Below, in pieces: positions 51,496 to 59,898 of a stretch of 64,000 bases of DNA. The first letter of the stretch is position 1; the number at the start of each line of letters is the position of its first letter. Source of the stretch: Thermococcus sp. 21S7 (GTDB taxonomy: Archaea; Methanobacteriota_B; Thermococci; Thermococcales; Thermococcaceae); assembly GCF_012027615.1 (NCBI RefSeq), contig NZ_SNUT01000005.1, forward strand, positions 1 through 64,000. The letters run 5' to 3'. The notes below the pieces were generated by a model, which ran no database searches, was not told where the DNA came from, and saw only the letters and a program-made list of their open reading frames with translations. The translations under genes and the position numbers were made by a program.

Positions 51496-53502
51496 TTAAG
51501 CCTTTCGATGCTCCGATTTGGATTCCTCCTCGGCCTTTCTCCTCAGCTCCTTCATGCGCTCTATCCGGTACTCCTCCACGAGGCGGAGGAGCCTCTCTGC
51601 CTCCCTCTCGCGGTCTTCCTCCTCCCACCCCGCCAGCAGTTCCTCAATTGCCCTTTCAAGGGTCTCCCTCTCAACGACGGCGAACTCGTCAACCCTCTTG
51701 ACGTCCAGCTCCTCGCTCGTGAAGAATGGCAGGTGGGCCTCCCGGAGGACTTCCCTCACAGGCCCCGGAAGGGGCTTCTCGGTGATCAGGGCGCGTATCC
51801 CCTTCCCAACCAGCTCCTCGGCTATACTCCTGCCCGCGCCGGCGGGGTTTACGACGAAGAGAACGTCCCCCCGCTTGATTCCTATTTCACGTTCCAGCCT
51901 CTGGAGTTCGCGCCAGCTGAGGACGTTCATGACCTTGAGGGGAACCGCGCTGCCGCGTATCTCCACCACGTTCATCCTTTTAACCTGAACGAGGTCGCGG
52001 CTCAGCCTTTCAATGACTGCCTTGGCCTCCTTCAGCTGTTTTTCGAGGATTTCGATGCGCTTCACCTTCGCCTCCAGCTCCCTCTCGCGGAGAACCTTCC
52101 TCCTAATCTCCTCGTCGTAGTCAACCAGCTTTCTCTCAAGCCGGCCGATTACCCTCTTCTGCTCCTTTATGACCTCCCTCAGCTCAGCGTTCTCCCTCTC
52201 AAGGAACTCTATCCTCCTCTCCAGCTCACGGATGCGCCTTATATACGGCCTCACGTCCACCCCCGGCCCCTCTTCAGGCCTCTCTTCCTCCTTCGGCCTC
52301 TCGCGCAGTGTAACGCGCTGCATGGCCTCACCGAGGTTGTAGCCCTGAATGACCAAAGCTTTGACCTCGTCGGCCTTCCTCGTGAGCCCAGCCTCACGGA
52401 GCTTTGCTTCCACATGTTCAAGCTTGGGCTTCAGGCGAAGGTAAGCCTTGTAGGCGGCAGCCAGGGCATCTCGCTGATGGTCGTCGTCGACGCTTATCCC
52501 CAGGTTCCGCAGGAGTTCGTTCTTCTCCTCAACCCGGAGGCTCTCCCTGGGGACGAAAAGGTTGGCCTTGAAGGAACGGGCAATTTTTTCGACGAATCCG
52601 GGGGCGGGGTTTACATCGGTGGCAACGACAACGGGATGACCGACGTCGCTTATGAAGCGGAAGACCTCGCCGACAGGCATGTTCCTCTCGCTGTGGAGGG
52701 CGACTATCCTTCCGTTCAGGTCTATCGCAGCTATGCCCACGGTTATCCCCGGGTCTATTCCCACTATGATGCTCCTCCTCTCGCGTATCGCCTCCTCGCC
52801 CCTCAGGGGGGCGAAGCCAAGTTCGGCCCTCTCAACCGGCTGAATCCTCACCTCGACGTCCCCGCCGCGGGTGGGCTTTATCAGTCCGGCGAGTTCTTCC
52901 CTTCGGGCGTAGACCTTGAACTCCCCCTTGGCCAGGCCGTAGTCCTTCTCCTCGGTCTCAAGATCGAAGGGTATCTCAGCTCTCCTCAGTCTGTCCTCTA
53001 TCTCCCTCACCTTATCGCGGACGAGGTTGTGAACGCGCTTCCTGTACCTGTCCTGGCTCCAGCCGCCCTTGCCGTGGCTCCTGCCCCGGGTTACCTTGAT
53101 TATCACCTCGTCCTCAAATGCCAGAACCTCGTAGCCAACCCCCTTGCTGGCCAGCAGGGCGGAGAGCTTGGCCTCCTCATAGGGGTCGAAGCGATCCCCT
53201 GTTCGTATCCCGTGCTCTCTCGCGAGGCTTTGAAGGCTTCTCTGTTCACCCGGACGGCCGGTCACCTGGACGAGCTTCGTCCCGCTCGGGAGGGCGCGGA
53301 GAAACTTTCTGAGATCGTCTCCAAGCTCGGTGACGCTGTCCATGGCCACCATATCCGGTCTCTTGGACTGGATGAAGCGGATCAAGCGATACAGGGTGAA
53401 CTCACCCTTTCTCTCAAGCCTGCCGTTGAACCAGCTCACGACGGCGAACCTCTTGGGGTTCTCGCTCACCACGTCGATTCCCAGGATTAGAATGGATCCC
53501 AC
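51496..53502 (-). CDS. DUF460 family predicted RNase H-like nuclease
   Basis: A 668-residue archaeal protein of the COG2433 type. It has two actin/RNase H-like segments: GIDVVSENPKRFAVVSW near residue 8 with MDSVTELGDD, and IVGIDPGITVGIAAIDLNG near 247 with VVATDVNPAPG and DDDHQRDALAAA. The second, with its DPG and DHQRDA motifs, is the RuvC/YqgF-like catalytic core. A long coiled coil (about 400-530) and a charged C-terminal helix follow. A role in DNA or RNA processing is inferred from the fold. GTG 53502 is used, though the ribosome site is atypical (GAGGTGGG overlaps it), and an ATT nine bases on is conceivable. Confidence 0.82.
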   Translation of the reverse strand: MGSILILGIDVVSENPKRFAVVSWFNGRLERKGEFTLYRLIRFIQSKRPDMVAMDSVTELGDDLRKFLRALPSGTKLVQVTGRPGEQRSLQSLAREHGIRTGDRFDPYEEAKLSALLASKGVGYEVLAFEDEVIIKVTRGRSHGKGGWSQDRYRKRVHNLVRDKVREIEDRLRRAEIPFDLETEEKDYGLAKGEFKVYARREELAGLIKPTRGGDVEVRIQPVERAELGFAPLRGEEAIRERRSIIVGIDPGITVGIAAIDLNGRIVALHSERNMPVGEVFRFISDVGHPVVVATDVNPAPGFVEKIARSFKANLFVPRESLRVEEKNELLRNLGISVDDDHQRDALAAAYKAYLRLKPKLEHVEAKLREAGLTRKADEVKALVIQGYNLGEAMQRVTLRERPKEEERPEEGPGVDVRPYIRRIRELERRIEFLERENAELREVIKEQKRVIGRLERKLVDYDEEIRRKVLRERELEAKVKRIEILEKQLKEAKAVIERLSRDLVQVKRMNVVEIRGSAVPLKVMNVLSWRELQRLEREIGIKRGDVLFVVNPAGAGRSIAEELVGKGIRALITEKPLPGPVREVLREAHLPFFTSEELDVKRVDEFAVVERETLERAIEELLAGWEEEDREREAERLLRLVEEYRIERMKELRRKAEEESKSEHRKA

Positions 53503-53589
53503 CTCAGGGTTATGGTCAGCCTACACTTTTAAAGTATTACCAAAAGATTATTTATGTCCATGAACATAATAAATAAGGAGGTGACGACG

Positions 53590-53916
53590 ATGAAGATGCG
53601 GATTATCTTCGACAAGGAGTATGACATCCTAGAAGGCGTCTACAAGGTCAGTGTGCGCTCCATCGACCTCGACGACGAACTGAAGGCCGTCATTGACGGC
53701 ATAGAACCGGTCATAAAGGTCAACGGGACGGAGCTGACCCTCAAGGACCTCCTTGAAAGAACCTTCGAGGGCGCCTCAAGGGAGGAGGCGGAAAAGACGA
53801 TGAGCCAGATAAGGAGCGCCCTGGTGGAATCCTTCAGCTCCCTGATAGCCCGTTTCAAGGAAGCCCAGAGCTTCAACGGCTCCGTCGTCCATGAGATTGA
53901 CTTCAACGAGCTTTAA
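53590..53916 (+). CDS. Hypothetical protein (108 aa), acidic, helical C terminus
   Basis: A small soluble protein not recognised by family. The N terminus is beta-like (MRIIFDKEYDILEGVYKVSVRSIDLDDELKAVIDG) and the C-terminal half is helical and charged (SREEAEKTMSQIRSALVESFSSLIARFKEA). ATG 53590 has AGGAGGTGA five bases upstream, a very strong site. The promoter (TTATTTATG near 53548) overlaps a near-palindrome at 53554-53567. It is divergent from DUF460. Confidence 0.65.
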   Translation: MKMRIIFDKEYDILEGVYKVSVRSIDLDDELKAVIDGIEPVIKVNGTELTLKDLLERTFEGASREEAEKTMSQIRSALVESFSSLIARFKEAQSFNGSVVHEIDFNEL

Positions 53917-54520
53917 TCACACCCGCAATGGAAGCCTTCACCGCCACTAAAATCGCTTTTCTTATCGTTTCAAGGGCCATTGAAGGCCGCGGTTTCTCCA
54001 GGGCCTGCTCGTGGCTAAAGGGAACGTGGATGAAGCCGGCCTTGGTTTCCATTCCTGCCACGGCTATCGTGTGCAGGGCCGTGAACATTGCAGTATTGCA
54101 GACGTAGGTTCCCGCGGTGTTGGAGATTCCAGCGGGAATTTTCTCCTCCCTCAAAGCCCCCACGATGGCCTTTATCGGAAGTGTTGCGAAGTATGCCGCC
54201 GGAGCACCCTCAAAGACCGGCTCGTCCTCCGGAGCAAATCCCTCGTTGTCGGGCATCGTTGAGTCCATGACGTTTATTGCAACGCGCTCGACGGTTACGT
54301 TCGGCCTCCCGCCGGCCTGACCGGTCAGGATTACAAGGTCAGGTTTCTCATCAATGATAATCCTCGGGAGAACCTTCCTGACGCCGTTGAAGGTCACAGG
54401 AAGCCTGCGTTTGATTATCGCTGCGCCATCCACCTCCCCAGGAAGCCCCGAAACGGCCTCCCAGGACGGGTTTATCTCCTCACCGCCGAAGGGTTCAAAT
54501 CCCGTCACGAGCACTTTCAT
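53903..54520 (-). CDS. pcp: Pyrrolidone-carboxylate (pyroglutamyl) peptidase
   Basis: Removes N-terminal pyroglutamate from peptides. The 205-residue C15 cysteine peptidase keeps the catalytic triad Glu79 (NVTVERVAIN), Cys141 (AGTYVCNTAMF) and His165 (GFIHVPFSH), plus the entry signature VTGFEPFGGEEINPSWE. The length is normal for the tetrameric archaeal enzymes. It overlaps the 3' end of the preceding convergent gene by 14 bases. Confidence 0.95.
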   Translation of the reverse strand: MKVLVTGFEPFGGEEINPSWEAVSGLPGEVDGAAIIKRRLPVTFNGVRKVLPRIIIDEKPDLVILTGQAGGRPNVTVERVAINVMDSTMPDNEGFAPEDEPVFEGAPAAYFATLPIKAIVGALREEKIPAGISNTAGTYVCNTAMFTALHTIAVAGMETKAGFIHVPFSHEQALEKPRPSMALETIRKAILVAVKASIAGVIKAR

Positions 54521-54580
54521 GGTACCACCGGAAAGGTTAGGTTTTTAGGTTTTAAAACGCACTCCCCCCGGTGGGTGAGA

Positions 54581-55693
54581 ATGAGGTACGACGTTCTTAT
54601 CATCGGCGGCGGGCCGGTTGGCAACTACCTCGCAAACCTGCTCGCGAGGGACTTCAGTGTGGCCGTTGTGGAGAGAAAGGGGGCCTTCGGGGGAAAGGCC
54701 TGCACCGGCATAATAGGTGCCGAGAACTATGAGAGGCTCGGCCTTCCGGAGGGCGCGGTTTTGAACAGGCTCCGCGGAGCGGTTTTCTACTCGCGAATAC
54801 AGAGCTTCGAGATAGAGAGAAAATCGCCTCAAGCGTATCTCGTGGACAGAAAAGCTCTTGAGAGGTGGCTGGCCGAGAGGGCGGTTGGAAAGGGTGTGGA
54901 TTACTACATGGCCACCACGTTCCTTGCCTTCAGGGACGGAAAGGCCGTCCTCCAGAGGCTCGGCGAGAGGATCGAGGTAGAGGCAGACTTCTACATCGGA
55001 GCCGACGGCGTGAACAGCACCGTAGCCAAGGCGATAGGTGTCCGGACGAAGGCGGAGTTTCTGAGCGGCTACGAGGCGGAGGTGGTGGGAGAATTCGACC
55101 CGGACTCCGTCGAAGTCTGGGTGAACAAGGATATAAACCCGGAGTTTTTCTTCTGGGTGGCCCCCGTGAGCGAGGATGTAGCCAGGGTCGGGACGTTCGG
55201 GAGCCCCGATGCCTTTCACAGGTTCCTGAAGGTAAGGATGCTGAAGCCAACTTCGGTAGTCGAGTTCAAAGCCGGAAGCGTCGGCTTCGGCGTGAGGAAG
55301 CCCTGGGTCAGGGGCAACGTGGCCCTCGTCGGCGATGCCGCGCTCCAGATTAAGCCCACCACCGCGGGAGGAATAGTATACGGGATGTACTGCGCCCACG
55401 TCCTCAGGAGGGCACTCCTAGATGGAAGGCTTGGGGACTACGAGAAGGGCTGCTCCTTCGTCAGGAAGCAGGTGAGCTTCGGGCTCAGGTTTAGGAAGCT
55501 CTTCCTCGGCATGAGTCAGGACGACATAGAAAAAGTCTTTGAGGTTCTCGGAAGTCCGGAGGCAAGGGAGGTAATAGAGGGCCAAGCTGACTTCGACGAC
55601 CACGTGAAGACCGCGAAGGCAATCTTTAAGAGGCCGAAGCTCCTCGCAAGGCTGATAAAGATAAGCCCCGCCATAGTCAGAACCCTCCTGTGA
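54581..55693 (+). CDS. FAD-dependent geranylgeranyl reductase-type oxidoreductase
   Basis: A 370-residue flavoprotein of the archaeal GGR superfamily. Dinucleotide-binding GGGPVGNYLANLLA, the VVERK FAD strand, the ACTGIIG motif (a cysteine-containing CxGx loop typical of isoprenoid reductases), GADGVNSTVAKA and VALVGDAALQIKPTTAGGIVYG. Homologs hydrogenate geranylgeranyl chains of membrane lipids, while others act on different substrates. ATG 54581 follows GGTGGGTGA; GTG 54575 is possible. Co-oriented with an ASCH gene ten bases downstream. Confidence 0.82.
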   Translation: MRYDVLIIGGGPVGNYLANLLARDFSVAVVERKGAFGGKACTGIIGAENYERLGLPEGAVLNRLRGAVFYSRIQSFEIERKSPQAYLVDRKALERWLAERAVGKGVDYYMATTFLAFRDGKAVLQRLGERIEVEADFYIGADGVNSTVAKAIGVRTKAEFLSGYEAEVVGEFDPDSVEVWVNKDINPEFFFWVAPVSEDVARVGTFGSPDAFHRFLKVRMLKPTSVVEFKAGSVGFGVRKPWVRGNVALVGDAALQIKPTTAGGIVYGMYCAHVLRRALLDGRLGDYEKGCSFVRKQVSFGLRFRKLFLGMSQDDIEKVFEVLGSPEAREVIEGQADFDDHVKTAKAIFKRPKLLARLIKISPAIVRTLL

Positions 55694-55702
55694 GGTGATT
55701 TC

Positions 55703-56071
55703 ATGGCAACGTGGAGAATGGGGCTTCAGGAGGAGTACCTCAGGGCGATAGCCGAGGGCAGGAAAAAGATCGAGGGGCGTCTGTACGACGAGAAGCGGCA
55801 GGGGATAAGGCCAGGGGACACGATAATCTTCGAGAACAGGCTGATGTGCGTGGTGAAGGACGTGAGGGTCTACTCCTCCTTCAGGGAGATGCTGGAGAAG
55901 GAAGGCATTGAGAACGTCCTGCCCGGCGTGGAGAGCATCGAGGAGGGCGTTAAGGTCTACAGGCGCTTTTATTCCGAGGAGAAGGAAAAGAAGTACGGGG
56001 TGGCGGCGATAGAGGTTGAACCTGTGGCGTGGATGGGGAACCACTTGAATGACTCCCAACCAAAAAGTTAA
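55703..56071 (+). CDS. ASCH-domain protein
   Basis: A 122-residue protein with the PUA-like ASCH fold: the LQEEYLRAIAEGRKKIEGRLYDEKRQGIRPGDTIIFEN segment (the KKIEGR and PGD positions are the family marks) and VRVYSSFREMLEKEGIENVLPG. ASCH domains bind RNA or hydrolyse modified nucleosides (N4-acetylcytidine amidohydrolase). Which applies here is unclear. It has AGGTGA before its ATG. Confidence 0.82.
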   Translation: MATWRMGLQEEYLRAIAEGRKKIEGRLYDEKRQGIRPGDTIIFENRLMCVVKDVRVYSSFREMLEKEGIENVLPGVESIEEGVKVYRRFYSEEKEKKYGVAAIEVEPVAWMGNHLNDSQPKS

Positions 56072-56104
56072 AGTCTCTTCCCCCATCTTAACATGGTGTG
56101 CGAC

Positions 56105-57610
56105 ATGAGAAAGAAGCTCCCAATAATTCTCCTTCTGGTTTTCATCATAGGTTCCATGTTGCCGCCCGCAGGAGCCGGTTCATTAAGGGGTAGGGGGGCG
56201 GAGCACTACATAAACGAATATCAGCTCCGAACCCTTAACCGTGCATGGAACACCGAAAGCGTCTCCGGGTGGGATGCCTTCAGGGAGAATGAGACGTTTT
56301 ATCTTGCATGCCTCAAGGTCATAGCCCTCGCGCGGAGCGGCTATCCAAAGAACTCTACGGAGTTCAGGGGACTGGTTGAATGGATAAAGTCTAGGCAGAG
56401 CGGGGACGGTTCCTTTCCAGCGATAATAACCGACGATTATCCGAAGCCGGATTCGGAGTGGTTCTACTGGGAGCTCTCCAGACCAGCCGGAACCGGACTG
56501 GCTATTTTAGCCCTCCTTGAGGCGGGCGAAAGTCCCAGTTCCAAAGAGATAGAGAAGGCGGCCCAGTTCCTGCTGAAGAACGAGAGCGGGAACCACTGGG
56601 GGAGCGAGGTTTACATTTTCTGGGAGCGAACCGGCCTTCACAAACTCAACGAGTCGCCGAGCATCGTCGCCACGGCCTACGCAGTCACCGCCCTCTCAAG
56701 GCTCGGCCACAACGTCTCAAAGGAGTGGAAATGGCTGGAGGAGAGGCTAACACCGGAGAGGCTCGCGAATCCTTACTTGGACAATTTCTTCACAAGATTC
56801 ATCTTTCCGATGCCCTACCGCGATATGAGGGCACCCTACGAAAGCGTAGTCCTGCCGTTGCTCTTTCTGAAGGAGGAGAACATGAGTCCACCGAAGGAGA
56901 CGCTCGATTTCATCTCCTCCCTTCTCGAAAGGACTCAGTACCTCGGAAACGCAACGCTGAGGCTGGGCTTTAGAGGGATTACCAACTACACGGTTGAGGA
57001 GAGGATTTACACCGCAAACGGCTGGGAAACTGTCAGAACATGGAACGGAACCGGAAGAAGGGCCGAGATAAACGTCAGCCTGGGAACCGCCGACCAAGGA
57101 AGTCTCTTCCTGATACGCTCGGGGAAATCTCTCCTAGAAAACGAGTCTGGCTTCTTCAAAGGAGGGATGAAGCTCTACCCGAAGCTTCCGGAGGACTATA
57201 TAACCTTCATTGGGAGCGGGTATAGAGAAAGGACTGTTTTCCAGTTCAGGGGCGGAGAGAACTATGCGGTGATTTATGCCCCCAAAATGGACGGCTCCTG
57301 GAACCACGATGTTTATTCGACGGCAATGGCACTTATATGGCTCCACATGGCAGACAGGGGCGATGGCACCAAAGAGGCCATAGAATTTCTCGAACTCGCG
57401 AGCCCCGGGGAATCCATGACCTTCGACGGCGATGCCTACGCGCTGATAGCCCTGAGCCTATACGGTGGAAAGTGGGAAAGCAACAGGCCCGGACCAGTGA
57501 ATAATGAGCCAAGCGCCCAATCAGGGGTTTCATGGAGGCTGCCGGCGATTTTTGGGATAGGGCTTTTGATTGGGGCGCTCATTGGCTTTGCGGCCAGAAG
57601 AAAGAGTTAG
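56105..57610 (+). CDS. Secreted/membrane-anchored QW-repeat toroid-like protein
   Basis: A 501-residue exported protein: signal peptide (about 1-24), helical repeats with QW-like motifs (SRQSGDGSFPA near 100 and KMDGSWNH near 400), an Asn-rich extracytoplasmic region with several NxS/T sequons, and a C-terminal span (about 478-497) followed by RRKS. Prenyltransferase/squalene-cyclase-like toroids outside the cell commonly bind or process polymers (alpha-2-macroglobulin-like or glycan-active). No catalytic motif was found. ATG 56105 is chosen as the start with a standard signal peptide (MRKKLPIILLLVFIIG); ATG 56093 is possible. Confidence 0.65.
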   Translation: MRKKLPIILLLVFIIGSMLPPAGAGSLRGRGAEHYINEYQLRTLNRAWNTESVSGWDAFRENETFYLACLKVIALARSGYPKNSTEFRGLVEWIKSRQSGDGSFPAIITDDYPKPDSEWFYWELSRPAGTGLAILALLEAGESPSSKEIEKAAQFLLKNESGNHWGSEVYIFWERTGLHKLNESPSIVATAYAVTALSRLGHNVSKEWKWLEERLTPERLANPYLDNFFTRFIFPMPYRDMRAPYESVVLPLLFLKEENMSPPKETLDFISSLLERTQYLGNATLRLGFRGITNYTVEERIYTANGWETVRTWNGTGRRAEINVSLGTADQGSLFLIRSGKSLLENESGFFKGGMKLYPKLPEDYITFIGSGYRERTVFQFRGGENYAVIYAPKMDGSWNHDVYSTAMALIWLHMADRGDGTKEAIEFLELASPGESMTFDGDAYALIALSLYGGKWESNRPGPVNNEPSAQSGVSWRLPAIFGIGLLIGALIGFAARRKS

Positions 57611-57753
57611 GGACTAAAGGAATGGCCGACCAAGTTGGACCCCCACTCCTCAAACTCCTTTTCAATATATTCAAGAGCCCTCAAGACAGCCCTGTACTCC
57701 TCCTCACTCAGGATTCCACGGATTTTTTCGAGGACCCATGCGTTATCCTTCAA
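57607..57753 (-). CDS. Possible 48-aa protein, TTG start
   Basis: Reading from TTG 57753, with GGTGAGG four to five bases upstream, gives a fully helical acidic peptide (LEKIRGILSEEEYRAVLRALEYIEKEFEEWG) ending SFSP. The composition and strong ribosome site argue for a real small gene. Its stop overlaps the stop of the toroid gene on the other strand. It may be an antitoxin-like or orphan partner of the degraded DUF433 gene next to it (inference). Confidence 0.4.
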   Translation of the reverse strand: MKDNAWVLEKIRGILSEEEYRAVLRALEYIEKEFEEWGSNLVGHSFSP

Positions 57754-57842
57754 ACCCCCTCACCCACGGAAGAATGGAAGTTGGGGTTTAAGGGAGTTGC
57801 GGAAAAGCATGTCATGTTAAGGTCAGTCTTGAAGATGGGGAC

Positions 57843-57983
57843 ATGATGATTGACGACAGAATTGAGATGCCTGTAATAAAGGGAACGAGGATCCAGTGTA
57901 CTTTATCCTTGAACTCCTCGCCAACGGCTGGAGCTTCTTGAAAGCTACCAGCTAACGAAGAGGATATACTGGCGATCATTTAA
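57843..57983 (+). pseudogene. DUF433 antitoxin-family remnant
   Basis: Pieces of a DUF433 (VapB-like) protein appear in successive frames: MIDDRIEMPVIKGTRI, then VYFILELLANGWSF, then ESYQLT and EEDILAII. At least two frameshifts and a deletion in the N-terminal turn are needed to join them. No intact partner toxin (DUF5615/PIN) is found nearby. A decayed toxin-antitoxin locus. Confidence 0.6.
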
Positions 57984-58012
57984 CACGGTTCCGTTCTATG
58001 GCCCCCAAAAAA

Positions 58013-58207
58013 TCAGCCAAATTCTTCACGAAGCCTCTTTTCTATTGTTTCCAGCAGTTCTGGAGGAATATCTTCACCAGTCAATGCTTTGTAATATCCC
58101 CTAACCCAGTTCAAAGAGCTTTTAATAACCCGGTCTTCTTTGTCGGGATAACGACGGAGATATGCCCGCGCCCAATTGACGGTAATCTCAATCAGACCCT
58201 CGTACAT
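58013..58207 (-). CDS. Small hypothetical protein (64 aa)
   Basis: A helical, basic/acidic peptide: YEGLIEITVNWARAYLRRYPDKEDRVIKSSLNWVRGYYKALTGEDIPPELLETIEKRL. ATG 58207 has GAGGAG six bases upstream; ATG 58213 and 58231 lack it. The family is not recognised; the two NWARAY/NWVRGY segments suggest an internal helical repeat. Confidence 0.55.
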   Translation of the reverse strand: MYEGLIEITVNWARAYLRRYPDKEDRVIKSSLNWVRGYYKALTGEDIPPELLETIEKRLREEFG

Positions 58208-58243
58208 CACCATCTCCTCTAAAAATTTCAAAAAATGTAAAAA

Positions 58244-59740
58244 TCACAGATACCTCTCCTTCACCCACCTGATGAAGTAGTCCGGGTTCAGCTCCTCGCC
58301 GATGGCCTTCCTGAGGAGCTCCTTCGGCGGGTAGATGCTTCCCCAGAGGTGTATCTTCTCCCTCAGCCAGGCCTTGATTGGCTCGAACTCGGCCCTTGCA
58401 ACCTTCTCCTCGAAGTCCGGGATGTCCTTCTTCATATGGTAGTAGAGCTGGGCCGAGAGGAGCGTTCCTATGCTGTAGGTCGGGAAGTAGCCTATCGTTC
58501 CGTGCGCCCAGTGGATGTCCTGGAGTATTCCCTCGCGGTAGGTCTTCGGCCTTATGCCGAGGAGGTTCTCCATCTCGTCGTTCCAGAGCTCTGGGAGGTC
58601 TCTGGCTTTAACACCCTCGTTGAGCATCATCCTCTCCAGCTTGAAGCGGAGGAGTATGTGGAAGTTGTAGGTGACGACGTCGGCCTCGGTTCGTATGAAG
58701 TCCGGGCGCACCATGTTGAAGTAGAGGTAGACGTCCTCCGGCGTGTACTTGGACATGAAGGGCAGGTTCTCACGAAGGGTCGGGTAGATTAGCCCGGCGA
58801 ACTCCCTTGAGCGGCCGACTATGTTCTCCCAGAAGCGGCTCTGGCTCTCGTGGATTCCGAGGGAAACGCCGCCGGCTATGGGGGTGAAGGTGAAGCGCTC
58901 GTCCTGCTGGAGTTCGTAAAGGGCGTGACCGAACTCGTGGACGGTGCTGAGGACGGTCATCCTGAAGTCGTAGCCCTCGTAGCGCGTGGTTATCCTGACG
59001 TCCCTTATGCCGAACTCGGTTGTGAAGGGATGAGCCGAAACGTCGAGCCTTGAGCGAACGCCGAGCGGGAAGCCGAACTTTTCGAGTATCCAGCGGTTCA
59101 CCTTCTCCATCCGGGCCTGCTCGTAGGTCTCCTTCTCAAGCGGGTGGCTCTGGGGAACCTTTCCTTCTTCCATTATCTTTTCGAGGAGCGGCTTGAGCTC
59201 CTTCTCAAGCTTGTCGAACATCCTTGTGACGTCCTTTGTCGTGGTTCCCTCCTCGAATAGGTCAAGTAAAGCGTCGTACGGCTCGTTCTCGTAGCCGAGG
59301 TAGTCGGCGGCGCGCTTTGCGAGGTCTATGATTCTGTCGAGCCAGGGTTCGAACTTGGAGTAGTCGTCGCTCTTCTTGGCCTCCTCCCAGGCCTTCGTTG
59401 CCTGGCTGGTGACCTCGCTCATCTCCCTGAGAAACTCGGGCGGGAATGAGCGGCTTATCCGTATGTTCCTGTCCAGAACGCGAACGACACCGCGCTCGTA
59501 CTCGTTGAGCTCAAGCCCCTTGGCCTTTTCGACGAGCTCGATGAACTCCGGCTTGAGGAGGAACTCCTGGCTGAGAACGGAAAGCTCACCCTGGGCGACC
59601 GAGCGCTCAAGGATGCCCTCCCTTGGCATGTTGACCTCCATGTCCCAGCCGAGAACGCTCTGGGCATGGCCTATTGCCCAGATGCGCCTGTACCTCATGA
59701 GTATCTCCCTGACGGTCTCGTTTTGGAAGACGCTTTCCAT
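58244..59740 (-). CDS. Thermostable carboxypeptidase, M32 family
   Basis: A 498-residue metallocarboxypeptidase that removes C-terminal residues with broad specificity. The zinc site is His268-Glu269-x-x-His272 (STVHEFGHALYELQ) with Glu298 (GIHESQSRFWEN) as third ligand, one residue off the P. furiosus numbering I recall. Conserved RTEADVVTYNFH and HWAHGTIGYFPTYSIG follow. ATG 59740 follows GGGGTGG; TTG/ATG upstream choices add only three residues. Cytoplasmic, no signal peptide. Confidence 0.94.
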   Translation of the reverse strand: MESVFQNETVREILMRYRRIWAIGHAQSVLGWDMEVNMPREGILERSVAQGELSVLSQEFLLKPEFIELVEKAKGLELNEYERGVVRVLDRNIRISRSFPPEFLREMSEVTSQATKAWEEAKKSDDYSKFEPWLDRIIDLAKRAADYLGYENEPYDALLDLFEEGTTTKDVTRMFDKLEKELKPLLEKIMEEGKVPQSHPLEKETYEQARMEKVNRWILEKFGFPLGVRSRLDVSAHPFTTEFGIRDVRITTRYEGYDFRMTVLSTVHEFGHALYELQQDERFTFTPIAGGVSLGIHESQSRFWENIVGRSREFAGLIYPTLRENLPFMSKYTPEDVYLYFNMVRPDFIRTEADVVTYNFHILLRFKLERMMLNEGVKARDLPELWNDEMENLLGIRPKTYREGILQDIHWAHGTIGYFPTYSIGTLLSAQLYYHMKKDIPDFEEKVARAEFEPIKAWLREKIHLWGSIYPPKELLRKAIGEELNPDYFIRWVKERYL

Positions 59741-59898
59741 GGAAACCACCCCGTATCACTTTGAAGAATTTTCGAGGGCAGTTCTTTTAATCTTTTCGAT
59801 GGCCATCTAAACGGAGGGGTAGAAATCTATTACTTCAACCGGAAACGGCTTAAAGGGGGAAGCGTATGTCCGTGAAAGAACTAGTGCCGGTGATGACC

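Noticed and set aside
51400-53490. Long antisense frame opposite the DUF460 gene
   Set aside because: Same cause: codon composition of the real gene. The residue pattern (leucine and proline rich) has no domain and no ribosome site.
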